Positions 16,187 through 23,724 of a stretch of DNA of 32,281 bases are shown in pieces. The notes beneath the pieces are model-generated. The model was not told the DNA's origin. It saw nothing but the letters and a program-made list of their open reading frames with translations, and searched no databases. The DNA lies in NCBI GenBank assembly GCA_021775915.1, contig JAJFGW010000047.1, forward strand, positions 1 to 32,281, given 5' to 3'. A program made the position numbers and the translations under genes. Positions within the stretch are counted from its first letter, which is position 1. Every line of letters begins with the position of its first letter. The DNA comes from Alphaproteobacteria bacterium. GTDB taxonomy: Bacteria > Pseudomonadota > Alphaproteobacteria > Micavibrionales > Micavibrionaceae.

Positions 16187-17219
16187 TAGCTATATCCTCC
16201 CAGTTTAACAGCCGGTCTGAATCAACATCTTGCTTTAATGCTAATCCAATGACCTCGTTTTTGCTTGTATACGGTATCCCGGTTCCCGGTTTTTTTGGTA
16301 TAAGCATCTCTTCGGACAATATTGTTCCTGCTTTTTGTAGCGAGGCAAGAGCAATACTTTTGGTGAATAAGTTGCGCATATCTTTCATATTATCGGCCAT
16401 TTTATCTTTATCGACCGGGTTTTGATTCATATGAGAAATGGCTTCCGCCGCTTCGCAGATAAATGCCATTTCGTCAAAGGTGACGGAGGCAATAGTATCC
16501 GGGCCATACATTTCCTTGTCAAAAGTAACATGAAGCTCGATAAGGTCGGCTCCCCGCGCTATAGCAGCAAGGGCAGGGTGCATAGAACCGGAGTGGTCTG
16601 AAAGACCAACCGGGCAATTATACCGTTCTCTGTATTCATCAAGGACATTGAGACCTACATTTTCCAATGGCGTGGGGTATTGGCTTGTACATTGAAACAG
16701 GGCAAAGGGGACATCGGCCTTTTTGAACGTGCTCACGGCAGTATCAATTTCTTCATAATGACTCATACCCGTACTAAAAAGAATTGGTTTTCCGGTTTTC
16801 ATCATGGCTTGCAAGAGTTCGCTTGAACGAAATTCTCCGGAACCGACTTTCCACGCAGGCATTCCTATTTCTTCCAGAAGCTCTACGGCCTCAACAGAAA
16901 AAGCCGAACTTAGAAAAACCAGCCCTTTTTCTTTTGCATGGGCAGCAAGCTCTTTCCATTGATCTTTTGTAAACTCCATACGTTTCCAATAGTCGTAACG
17001 GGTGGCATCTTGCCCACTCATTTTGATACGGAAAGTATCATCCTTGGTAGATTCTGCCGTAGCAATATGTGTCTGAAACTTAACGGCATCAGCACCGCTA
17101 TCGGCCACAGCATCAATAAAAGAATGCGCTATGCCAAGCGAGCCATCATGGGCTTGCGCTATCTCGGCAATAATGAAGCATTTATTATTTTTGCCTATCT
17201 GATGATCAGCGATTTTAAT
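16173..17219 (-). CDS. neuB: N-acetylneuraminate-type synthase with probable ATT start
   Basis: A 348-residue protein from 17219. The N-terminal barrel strand FIIAEIAQAHDGSLG and GADAVKFQTH are conserved in all NeuB enzymes and lie upstream of, or around, the first conventional codon (GTG at 17108), so that GTG is too late. Between the in-frame TAG at 17225-17223 and the motif there is no ATG, GTG, TTG or CTG; the ATT at 17219-17217 lies 8 bases after AAGGA. It condenses ManNAc (or analogue) with phosphoenolpyruvate. The C-terminal 60 residues, from about LFTKSIALASLQKAG to PGTGIP and beyond, form the SAF/antifreeze-like domain. It is the first gene of the minus-strand glycan run. Confidence 0.88.
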   Translation of the reverse strand: MKIADHQIGKNNKCFIIAEIAQAHDGSLGIAHSFIDAVADSGADAVKFQTHIATAESTKDDTFRIKMSGQDATRYDYWKRMEFTKDQWKELAAHAKEKGLVFLSSAFSVEAVELLEEIGMPAWKVGSGEFRSSELLQAMMKTGKPILFSTGMSHYEEIDTAVSTFKKADVPFALFQCTSQYPTPLENVGLNVLDEYRERYNCPVGLSDHSGSMHPALAAIARGADLIELHVTFDKEMYGPDTIASVTFDEMAFICEAAEAISHMNQNPVDKDKMADNMKDMRNLFTKSIALASLQKAGTILSEEMLIPKKPGTGIPYTSKNEVIGLALKQDVDSDRLLNWEDIANAKT

Positions 17220-17251
17220 TTTCTATATCCTTATCTTGAACAAGGCAAAAG

Positions 17252-17266
17252 GTAATATATTATTAC
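17252..17266. repeat. Perfect inverted repeat GTAATA-3-TATTAC
   Basis: Six-base arms with a three-base centre, in the neuB leader. It may be half of a double operator with the longer palindrome 10 bases away, or simply chance in AT-rich DNA. Confidence 0.4.
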
Positions 17267-17275
17267 AGCTTATGG

Positions 17276-17294
17276 AACTCTAAAATTTAGAGTT
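17276..17294. promoter_or_regulatory. Perfect 9-1-9 palindrome, possible operator
   Basis: AACTCTAAA-A-TTTAGAGTT is a perfect inverted repeat. It lies downstream of the candidate minus-strand TATAAT and just upstream of the candidate plus-strand -35. Such a site is suited to a dimeric repressor or activator controlling both directions. No T-tract follows, so it is not a typical terminator. Confidence 0.5.
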
Positions 17295-17360
17295 AGGGTT
17301 GATGGTTTACAGTTATTATATATGTTGAGCATCGAATTTTGCTAAAGAAATGAGCATAAC

Positions 17361-18116
17361 ATGTCAGTTAACTACGATTACGTTATAGATACGATTAAAA
17401 ATCTCTATCCAGAGAAAGCGCCGTTATGTCTTGATTTTGGCTGTGGCGCTGGTCAAATCGTGGAGCGAGGGCTTGAGTCTGGGCTGGATTTCTACGGCGC
17501 TGACCCTTATCCGGAAAACAGGTCGGAACATTACGAGGAATCTGTAAAAGAAAAGGCTTCTTTGGATGGGCACATATCTCAGATTGAAAATGATAAAATT
17601 CCTTTCCCGGATAATCACTTTGATGTGGTTATTAGTAATGTCGTTTTTGAGCACATTGCTGATCCCAAAAAAGCGCTTAATGAGATTGCACGAGTTTTGA
17701 AACCAGGCGGAGCTTTTTTAGCTCTATTTCCCACAAAAGATGTTTGGTGGGAAGGGCATGTGAAATTATATTTTGCGCATTGGTTCCGGCCAAAATCAAA
17801 GCTTATGCACCTTTATCTTAAATCGATGAAAACAATAGGGCTGGGGCTCAAAAGCGACAGTGAAACCCCGGATGAGTGGGCAACGCACTATCAAAAATAT
17901 TTACAGGAATATTGTTTTTATCGCCCTATGAAGGAAATCAGCGCTCTGTGGCAACAGGTCTTTAATGCAGAGCCTGAAAGTCTGGCTTATGAGTATATGT
18001 TATTCAGGTTGTCCCAGAGCAGATGCGCTCCTTTGCTGAACAATTTTGCTGCGCGTTTCCTATTGGAGCAAATCTGTCGTATCAGGGCAGGGCGCGTGTT
18101 GCTAGTACGTCTATAA
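17361..18116 (+). CDS. Class I SAM-dependent methyltransferase (Methyltransf_11-like)
   Basis: A 251-residue protein with motif I CLDFGCGAGQ (residues 23-32), the acidic strand FYGADPY, FDVVISNVVFEHIADP and RVLKPGGAFLALFPT, all typical of small-molecule and sugar methyltransferases. The C-terminal third is rich in aromatic and basic residues and is not family-specific. It is the only plus-strand gene in the glycan region. It is transcribed divergently from neuB and ends 11 bases before the convergent FkbM gene. It is likely part of the same glycan modification set; the substrate is unknown. Confidence 0.8.
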   Translation: MSVNYDYVIDTIKNLYPEKAPLCLDFGCGAGQIVERGLESGLDFYGADPYPENRSEHYEESVKEKASLDGHISQIENDKIPFPDNHFDVVISNVVFEHIADPKKALNEIARVLKPGGAFLALFPTKDVWWEGHVKLYFAHWFRPKSKLMHLYLKSMKTIGLGLKSDSETPDEWATHYQKYLQEYCFYRPMKEISALWQQVFNAEPESLAYEYMLFRLSQSRCAPLLNNFAARFLLEQICRIRAGRVLLVRL

Positions 18117-18127
18117 GTCAAGGTTTG

Positions 18128-18874
18128 CTAGGTTTCTTCACAGGCAGGAATATTTGTAAAATACCAGTCATTACCTAGTTTATGTATGTTTTTATAGCCT
18201 ATTGAGGCGAGCATCTCTATCTGCTTGTCCATGTTATCTACGATTTCGATTTGTAAAAAGCATGCGTTATTTTCAAGAATAGCGCGCATTCCTTCTAAAA
18301 CGGCCTCCTCATAACCCTCTACATCAATCTTGAAGATCAGGTGCTTTCCTGTGTAGTGCTTCAGCACTGTGTCTAGGGGTTTTTGTTCTACCGTTATAGC
18401 TTCGAAACCTTCCGTAGACGCTCCAACGTAAGAATGCCCGGTGCTTTTCTTTGAAGCCATCTGGAATGTGATCGTGCTCTCCTCATCGCCTACAGCATAG
18501 GGGTGTACGGTCACAGTGTTCATTAAATCATTCATACGCAGGTGGCCGTGGAGATGAAATATATTTCTGGGGTCACACTCAAAGCTATGTATGGTCGGGA
18601 CAGCCTTGTTTGCTCCAAATATGCATGAATACAGACCAAAGTTAGTCCCGACGTCAATAAAGGCATCAAAGCGTTGTTTCTTTGTTTGTTCCAGCATATA
18701 GGCGAGCTGCTCTTTTTCGTAAGCGCCTTCCGCCCACATACGACGATCTATGTAATTAGAGGGTTGCATTGTAAATTCAGCCCCTATAAAGCGCACAATT
18801 TTCCATTTTGTGCGGCTGAATTTCTTATAATAGATGCGATGAAGGCTTGTATTGAGCCTATAAAAGATTCCCAT
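18128..18874 (-). CDS. FkbM-family methyltransferase
   Basis: A 248-residue protein from the ATG at 18874 (a GTG three codons earlier is possible). Motif I is FIDVGTNFGLYS, then HSFECDPRN, and LIFKIDVEGYEEAVLEGM is the hallmark C-terminal motif of the FkbM group (Methyltransf_21). FkbM proteins O-methylate sugars and polyketides and are frequent in surface-glycan clusters. The N-terminal 45 residues are basic. It lies just downstream of the tRNA-Ser gene and on the same strand. It probably has its own promoter or reads through from the tRNA transcript. Confidence 0.82.
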   Translation of the reverse strand: MGIFYRLNTSLHRIYYKKFSRTKWKIVRFIGAEFTMQPSNYIDRRMWAEGAYEKEQLAYMLEQTKKQRFDAFIDVGTNFGLYSCIFGANKAVPTIHSFECDPRNIFHLHGHLRMNDLMNTVTVHPYAVGDEESTITFQMASKKSTGHSYVGASTEGFEAITVEQKPLDTVLKHYTGKHLIFKIDVEGYEEAVLEGMRAILENNACFLQIEIVDNMDKQIEMLASIGYKNIHKLGNDWYFTNIPACEET

Positions 18875-18890
18875 ATGTACCACTAGAAAA

Positions 18891-18983
18891 TGGCGGAGAC
18901 TGAGGGATTCGAACCCTCGATGAGGCTATAAACCCCATACTCCCTTAGCAGGGGAGCGCCTTCAGCCACTCGGCCAAGTCTCC
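18891..18983 (-). tRNA. tRNA-Ser(GCT)
   Basis: The minus strand folds as a 93-base class II tRNA. The acceptor stem GGAGACT pairs with AGTCTCC, followed by the discriminator G and an encoded CCA (18893-18891). The anticodon stem CTCCC/GGGAG holds loop CTGCTAA, giving anticodon GCT, which reads AGC and AGT. There is a long variable arm, as expected for serine, and GGTTCGAATCC in the T arm. It stands between the glycan region and the terD operon. Confidence 0.96.
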
Positions 18984-19007
18984 GTTTAGTCGTCATTTCG
19001 GCTCAAT

Positions 19008-19036
19008 CAATTATCAGTTATTGGTTGTCAGATCAA
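19008..19036 (-). promoter_or_regulatory. Possible promoter for tRNA-Ser
   Basis: On the minus strand TTGATC (19036-19031) and TAATTG (19013-19008) are separated by 17 bases and lie 24 bases upstream of the mature tRNA 5' end. The -35 overlaps the last codons of terD. Only a by-eye match. Confidence 0.35.
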
Positions 19037-20247
19037 GCCAAATAGCGCTTCAGATGCTCAATCCAGTCTTCTATATCGTGCCCGTCAAAAAATTCTTCTA
19101 TGCATGTGAGTTTCCAGTCACCCCCTTCACGGGAAATGCGGGCAAAAACATAGGCATTTTTTCCGGCACCTTCCGGCGTAGCGAGAGAGCTTGTAAGCTG
19201 CTCATCATCTGTTTTGCCGTCAGCAATGCGCATTGAGGGGTTAATAATATCGTCAAAACTATGGAGACTCTGAATTTCCGCTAAAAAGACGATATGGTGG
19301 ATATAGTCTGGTAATTCCTTTAGTTCAACGGAGATGGCTTCATCGTCGACGCCATCGCCTTCACCGCTGGTGTCGTCGCCTGAATGGTATACTTTACCTG
19401 ACTCATCAACCGTTTCGTCAGGTTTGGCGGAGACGCCGTCTACGACCTCTTTATCTGCGTCATACATAACGCAGGCCAGATCGAGGTCAAAACTCTCAAT
19501 GTTTTGACCCAGGTTTTTTAGCTTTTCAATGCGGCCGACATCGGATTCAAGGGGATCCCAGTTCAGGCCGCAAACAATACGGTGACGGGCCTCTTTTGTG
19601 TAGTGCAGGGGGAGTGTTTCGCCTTTGGCCGGTGTTATTGAACCGGCTGCGCCACCTTCGGGCAGCTCTTCTACTTCTATGTATTCTTTTAGTGTTTCAG
19701 TCCAGTCGGCGATATGAGCGCCATCAAAATAATCTCCGACATATTTAAACATCCAGCCTTGCGGGTGACGATAGATGCTGCCGAATATAAAAGCATTTTC
19801 ATCAGCGCCGACGTTCTGTCCTAAATAAGAGTGGGCAAAGTTACGGTCATCAATGGCGTTGGCAATACGGATTTCCGGGTTAACAGTTTCGCCAAACGTA
19901 TGGGCGCTTTGGACTTCTGCGATAAAGAAAATCTGGTGCACTTTGCGGGAAATATTAAAAAGTTCCAGAGAAATTTGTTCGTCATCCAGTGAGTCTTCGC
20001 CGTCTACAACATCGCCTGTGTGATAGATGTTACCTGAATCGCCGGTTCTGTGCCCTTCTTCGCCGGTTACGCCTTCCATAAGGCGGCCCTGCTTGTCAAA
20101 GACAAGGCACAGAAGGTCGAGGTCGTGAACGGTGTGGCTGCCGCCTGTTAAGGGGTCCCAGCGCAGGCCGCAAACAACGCGTCTTCGGGCGCTGTCTCTA
20201 ATATCAAGAAGGATTTCTTCTCCTCTATCCAGAGTTTTTTCTAACAT
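19033..20247 (-). CDS. Tandem TerD-domain protein
   Basis: A 404-residue protein made of two TerD domains, residues about 22-190 and 221-404, joined by a short Gly/Ala/Pro linker. Each repeat has the block R-x-VVCGL-x-WDPL (or IVCGLNWDPL), DLDL (at 42 and 254), an HTGD/HSGD segment with a run of acidic residues, then DDE-x-I-S-x-EL and a closing YFDG/FFDG..IxDW. TerD domains bind calcium through such acidic residues and are found in tellurite, phage and stress-response systems. A strong AAAAAGGAG site is 6 bases before the ATG. It ends a three-gene operon. The exact role is unknown. Confidence 0.9.
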   Translation of the reverse strand: MLEKTLDRGEEILLDIRDSARRRVVCGLRWDPLTGGSHTVHDLDLLCLVFDKQGRLMEGVTGEEGHRTGDSGNIYHTGDVVDGEDSLDDEQISLELFNISRKVHQIFFIAEVQSAHTFGETVNPEIRIANAIDDRNFAHSYLGQNVGADENAFIFGSIYRHPQGWMFKYVGDYFDGAHIADWTETLKEYIEVEELPEGGAAGSITPAKGETLPLHYTKEARHRIVCGLNWDPLESDVGRIEKLKNLGQNIESFDLDLACVMYDADKEVVDGVSAKPDETVDESGKVYHSGDDTSGEGDGVDDEAISVELKELPDYIHHIVFLAEIQSLHSFDDIINPSMRIADGKTDDEQLTSSLATPEGAGKNAYVFARISREGGDWKLTCIEEFFDGHDIEDWIEHLKRYLA

Positions 20248-20261
20248 GAAGATTCTCCTTT

Positions 20262-20672
20262 TTAATCGAGATAATTATCATCTTTGAGTTTCTTGTTTGT
20301 GCCAAAATCCTCTTTGACGGCCAGTACAAAGGATACAAGAACAAACAGGATAAGAACAGTTCCGAATATTTTGGCAAAGCTGCCCCAGGCAAGAGCCAGC
20401 CACCAGAGCTGAGCAATAGTTAATACTCCCATAGCCACGGCGAGAAAGACCATGACACCCAGTATATATTTACCTCTGCTGGCCGGGGTGTCGTAATCAA
20501 CAGCCATCAGAAAGCCGGCCAAGGCACTGACAATGAGGATCGTAACCAGAGCTTTTATAAAGATACTCCACTCCAGAATATCAAACCATATCTGTCCGAT
20601 GAGCAGAAGCGCGGTAATACCGCCGGAAATGAGCAGGGTCGTAAACAGGACTTTGCCGTTCAGGAGTTTCAT
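20262..20672 (-). CDS. Four-helix membrane protein with internal duplication
   Basis: A 136-residue hydrophobic protein with four predicted membrane helices near 8-27, 36-58, 68-90 and 99-120. The two halves are alike: GQIWFDILEWSIFIKALVTI with later GFLMAV in the first, and AQLWWLALAWGSFAKIFGTV with later SFVLAV in the second. This suggests duplication of a two-helix unit. The C-terminal tail is charged (KEDFGTNKKLKDDN) and lies probably in the cytoplasm. The start overlaps the stop of the DUF4177-like gene by one base (TGATG), and terD follows 14 bases on. No family is recognised. The operon suggests a membrane partner of the TerD protein. Confidence 0.75.
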   Translation of the reverse strand: MKLLNGKVLFTTLLISGGITALLLIGQIWFDILEWSIFIKALVTILIVSALAGFLMAVDYDTPASRGKYILGVMVFLAVAMGVLTIAQLWWLALAWGSFAKIFGTVLILFVLVSFVLAVKEDFGTNKKLKDDNYLD

Positions 20673-20902
20673 CAGGCGCTAATCTCACGTTTCATGATGG
20701 TAAGGAAGGCCTCGCGCTTGAAAAAGAGCAGTTCCCGGCGTAATTCACGCTCCATTGTGGTCACTTCCCAGCCTTCTTCAGCATTTTTATTGAGAAATTC
20801 TGTGTAGCGCACAGGGTCAACCCGTGAACCGCCAAGAAAGATAGAGCCGAGCAGGGGTTCTCTGTAAATCGCGACTTTGTATTCATATTTTTGTTGGGTC
20901 AA
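20672..20902 (-). CDS. Small DUF4177-like protein, TTG start
   Basis: A 76-residue protein starting at TTG (20902), supported by AAGGAA 7 bases upstream. No ATG is available before residue 50. The pattern YEYKVAIYRE ... LNKNAEEGWEVTTM matches the short DUF4177 fold, where a conserved GWE follows a helix. It is the first gene of the operon with the four-helix protein and TerD. Function is unknown for the family. Confidence 0.7.
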   Translation of the reverse strand: MTQQKYEYKVAIYREPLLGSIFLGGSRVDPVRYTEFLNKNAEEGWEVTTMERELRRELLFFKREAFLTIMKREISA

Positions 20903-21045
20903 TTTATGTTCCTTTTCGTTGATTTGTATTCTTTTAAGCCAGAGTGTACAGTATGCACCGCAAGATAAAAATATGAAGATAACTTACAGTTTTTAAAAGA
21001 AAATTCACATTTTTTATTTAGAGCTGTGGCTCTGAATAAGATTTT

Positions 21046-22497
21046 TTAACCCAGCTTCTTCTTCAATAACTCATTGACCGCTGCCGGGTTGGCTTTGCCC
21101 TGTGATTTTTTCATCACCTGACCAACGAAAAATCCGAACAGCTTGTCTTTTCCGCCTCTGTATTTTTCAACATTATCCGGGTTTTCGGCAATGACTTCAT
21201 CAATAATTTTCTCAATCGCGCCGGTGTCTGTGACCTGCTTCAGGCCTTTTTCTTCAACAATGGCGCCCGCATCGGCGCTGGTTTCATACATAGCGGCAAA
21301 GACATCCTTGGCGATTTTTCCGGAGATGGTGTTGTCGGAAATAAGATCAATAAGCCCGCCAAGTTGTTCGGCTGAGATAGGAGAATCTTTAATGCCCTGA
21401 TCGTTTTTATTGAGTAGCCCCAGAAGTTCATTAATGACCCAGTTGGCTGCTAGTTTTGAATCGCGGTTTTTGGCGACAGTTTCAAAATAATTGGCGCGGG
21501 CGCGTTCTGTAATCAATATGCTTGCATCGTAAATGCCAAGACCGAATTCATCCATGAAGCGGTGTTTCTTTTCGTCGGGCAATTCAGGGAGCGTTTTTTT
21601 GATATCTGCGATTTGATTGTCGTTTAGCTCCAGCGGCAGTAAATCCGGGTCTGTGAAGTAACGGTAATCATGTGCGTCTTCCTTGGAGCGCAATGTACGT
21701 GTCTCGTTTTTAGCCGGGTCCCATAGCCGGGTTTCCTGATCAATTTCACCGCCATCTTCTATGACTTCGATTTGGCGGCGCGCCTCAAAATCTATGACTT
21801 GTTGCACGGCCTTGAGGGAGTTTACATTCTTGATTTCGCAGCGTGTTCCGAGGTCATTCCCCGGTTTACGCACAGAGATATTTACATCGGCGCGCATCGA
21901 GCCTTCATCCATATTACCATCACATGTCTCAAGGTAGCGCAGGATCATACGTATCTTTGATAAATAAGCGACGGCTTCCGCCGGGCTGTTAATGTCAGGC
22001 TCGGAGACAATTTCCATTAAGGCATTGCCGGAGCGATTGAGGTCAACAAAGGACTTGCTCGGGTGCTGGTCATGGAGCGATTTTCCTGCGTCCTGTTCCA
22101 GATGCATACGGGTCACGCCGATTTCTTTTGTCGTACCATCGGGCAGGTCGATCTCGATTTTTCCTTCGCCAACAATAGGGTGCAGAAACTGGGTGATCTG
22201 ATAGCCCTGCGGCAAGTCGGGGTAGAAATAGTTTTTACGCTCAAAAACAGAGTACTTGTTTATTTTGGACTGTAGACCCAGCCCTGTTTTAATTGCTTGT
22301 TCAACAACAAATTCATTCATGACGGGCAGCATGCCGGGCATGGCGGCATCAACAAGGCTGACTTGGCTGTTCGGTTCGGCACCGAATTTAGAAGAAGACC
22401 CGGAAAACAATTTTGATTTGGTGGTGACCTGAGCATGGATTTCCATGCCGATAACTATCTCCCATTCACCTGTTTCGCCTTGTAGTAATTGAGCCAT
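21046..22497 (-). CDS. gatB: Aspartyl/glutamyl-tRNA amidotransferase subunit B
   Basis: A 483-residue protein of standard length. The N-terminal catalytic domain starts [13 protein letters not shown] and contains [14 protein letters not shown] and [12 protein letters not shown], diagnostic of GatB. The C-terminal YqeY-like tail, ending [18 protein letters not shown] and then ELLKKKLG, holds the tRNA-binding helices. GatB activates Glu-tRNA(Gln) and/or Asp-tRNA(Asn) with ATP and receives ammonia from GatA. It ends the gat operon, and is separated from gatA by two unrelated secreted-protein genes. It starts 18 bases after the second of these. Confidence 0.98.
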   Translation of the reverse strand: MAQLLQGETGEWEIVIGMEIHAQVTTKSKLFSGSSSKFGAEPNSQVSLVDAAMPGMLPVMNEFVVEQAIKTGLGLQSKINKYSVFERKNYFYPDLPQGYQITQFLHPIVGEGKIEIDLPDGTTKEIGVTRMHLEQDAGKSLHDQHPSKSFVDLNRSGNALMEIVSEPDINSPAEAVAYLSKIRMILRYLETCDGNMDEGSMRADVNISVRKPGNDLGTRCEIKNVNSLKAVQQVIDFEARRQIEVIEDGGEIDQETRLWDPAKNETRTLRSKEDAHDYRYFTDPDLLPLELNDNQIADIKKTLPELPDEKKHRFMDEFGLGIYDASILITERARANYFETVAKNRDSKLAANWVINELLGLLNKNDQGIKDSPISAEQLGGLIDLISDNTISGKIAKDVFAAMYETSADAGAIVEEKGLKQVTDTGAIEKIIDEVIAENPDNVEKYRGGKDKLFGFFVGQVMKKSQGKANPAAVNELLKKKLG

Positions 22498-22515
22498 CTT
22501 AAAAACCTTTATCGT

Positions 22516-23166
22516 TTATTTCTGGTTAGAAAATTCCACATAACAATCTGATTCCAGATTAGCGTGCGCATCATAGTAGCTGGTGTCTCTTTTTATTTCT
22601 TTGATGGGGTCATTAATGTCGTCCCCTTCTTTTATTTTAAGCTCAATAAAGGGCACCGCAAATCTTTCGTAGTATGAAGCTTCTCCTTTGGCGATACAGG
22701 CGCACATATTTTCCCGTTTTTCCGGGCTTCTTGTGAAATACCGTTTTCTTTTGTTGTAGAAACACTCATCAAAGGTGGTGTCATAAACGGGGATATGCAG
22801 GCAGGGGCCATATATTTTTGTCAGTAATGTGTTTTTATCAAGTTCCTTGGTTTCCAGAGCTTCAAAGAACTCTCTGTTGCTTTTTTGCTTCAGGGGCTCG
22901 TCCAACCATGCATGCATATGGCTGGCGGCGCAGGCGCAAAAGGCAAGCTCTGTTTCTTCCGCGCTTTTGACAATCGGCGCGGCGACGCAATCTTTAAAAA
23001 ATTCTTCTGCGCGCATGGTGTTTTTTTCACTGACGCTTTTGCCCGTTGTTGTTTCTGGTTCACCGCCCAGATTTAATTCCTGAGTATAAGCTTGCGCCGT
23101 ATAAAAAACGGTCATGAGCAATAATAGGCCCAGAAAGAATAGGTGTTTTTGCTTTGAAGATGACAG
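22516..23166 (-). CDS. Secreted eight-cysteine protein, copy 2 (probable CTG start)
   Basis: A 216-residue protein if begun at CTG 23166. The first ATG or TTG options (23121 onward) would cut into a good signal peptide: KQKHLFFLGLLLLMTVFY, then a TAQA cleavage site. The frame is closed just upstream by the TAG of the neighbouring gene, and AAGGGG lies 9 bases before the CTG. Eight cysteines follow, at 60, 77, 79, 122, 135, 155, 157 and 208, with two CAC motifs. Spacing 17-2-43-13-20-2-51 nearly equals that of the next gene, so they are paralogues. Probably periplasmic with disulfides. No known family is recognised. Confidence 0.7.
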   Translation of the reverse strand: MSSSKQKHLFFLGLLLLMTVFYTAQAYTQELNLGGEPETTTGKSVSEKNTMRAEEFFKDCVAAPIVKSAEETELAFCACAASHMHAWLDEPLKQKSNREFFEALETKELDKNTLLTKIYGPCLHIPVYDTTFDECFYNKRKRYFTRSPEKRENMCACIAKGEASYYERFAVPFIELKIKEGDDINDPIKEIKRDTSYYDAHANLESDCYVEFSNQK

Positions 23167-23169
23167 GAT

Positions 23170-23724
23170 CTAGTTCCCCTTGTTAAGGCAGGCAATCATG
23201 TTGTTGTATGATTGGCTTTTGAAAATTTTACTGTTCATGACAGGCCCAATTGGGTCGTAAATATTTGGATTTTTTACAACGATGTCGTGCATCAGGCTGC
23301 GGCCTTCCTCGATAAACCAGTCCCCTGTTTTTTTGGCCATGCAGGCACAAAGTTCTGCCTTGGGGGTGTTGACCCCTAATTTGTTCATTTTGTTGTCGTT
23401 CAGGCATTCCGCGTTAATCATATCTTCGATAGGGTAACTCATGCAGGGTGCATAAACGTTAATCAGCATTTTATTAAGGGCGTCTCTTGCTTCCTGTGTG
23501 TCACCCCCCATGGTTTGAACATCTTCCACGCTCATATGCTCTGTCATCATAAATGACGTACAGGCGCACATGGCGTCCTGTGATTTGGGGGTCATCCGCG
23601 GGTCATTTTTTGCTTTGCAGGTGCTGTAATAATTGTTCGCCTGCTCTTTGCTAACGGGCGTTTGAGCAAAAGCATGGCCGCTCAAGGTTAAAAACAACAA
23701 GGCTATGAGAGTAATGATTTTCAT
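23170..23724 (-). CDS. Secreted eight-cysteine protein, copy 1
   Basis: A 184-residue protein with a clear Sec signal peptide, [20 protein letters not shown], cleaved near residue 20. Eight cysteines sit at 36, 53, 55, 94, 107, 126, 128 and 179 (spacing 17-2-39-13-19-2-51), including two CAC motifs, plus shared YAPC and DPI segments. The start overlaps the gatA stop by one base (TGATG), so it is translated with the gat operon. The even cysteine count and export suggest four disulfides in the periplasm. The CxC pairs could also bind metal or haem-like ligands, but no CxxCH is present. Function unknown. Confidence 0.8.
   Translation of the reverse strand: MKIITLIALLFLTLSGHAFAQTPVSKEQANNYYSTCKAKNDPRMTPKSQDAMCACTSFMMTEHMSVEDVQTMGGDTQEARDALNKMLINVYAPCMSYPIEDMINAECLNDNKMNKLGVNTPKAELCACMAKKTGDWFIEEGRSLMHDIVVKNPNIYDPIGPVMNSKIFKSQSYNNMIACLNKGN

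Larger units (their letters stand above)
17220..17360. promoter_or_regulatory. Divergent promoter region between neuB and a methyltransferase gene
   Basis: A 141-base gap separates two genes facing away from each other. A perfect TATAAT lies on the minus strand at 17320-17315 and could serve neuB, although no good -35 stands 17 bases before it. On the plus strand TTGATG (17299-17304) and TATGTT (17321-17326) are spaced by 16 bases and could serve the gene at 17361. Two perfect inverted repeats lie between the candidate promoter and neuB. Promoter assignment is by eye. Confidence 0.4.

Noticed and set aside
21020-21033. Hairpin AGAGC-TGTG-GCTCT after gatB as a terminator
   Set aside because: In the gatB direction the hairpin is followed by an A-rich stretch, not a T-tract. 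T-residues follow only on the antisense strand.
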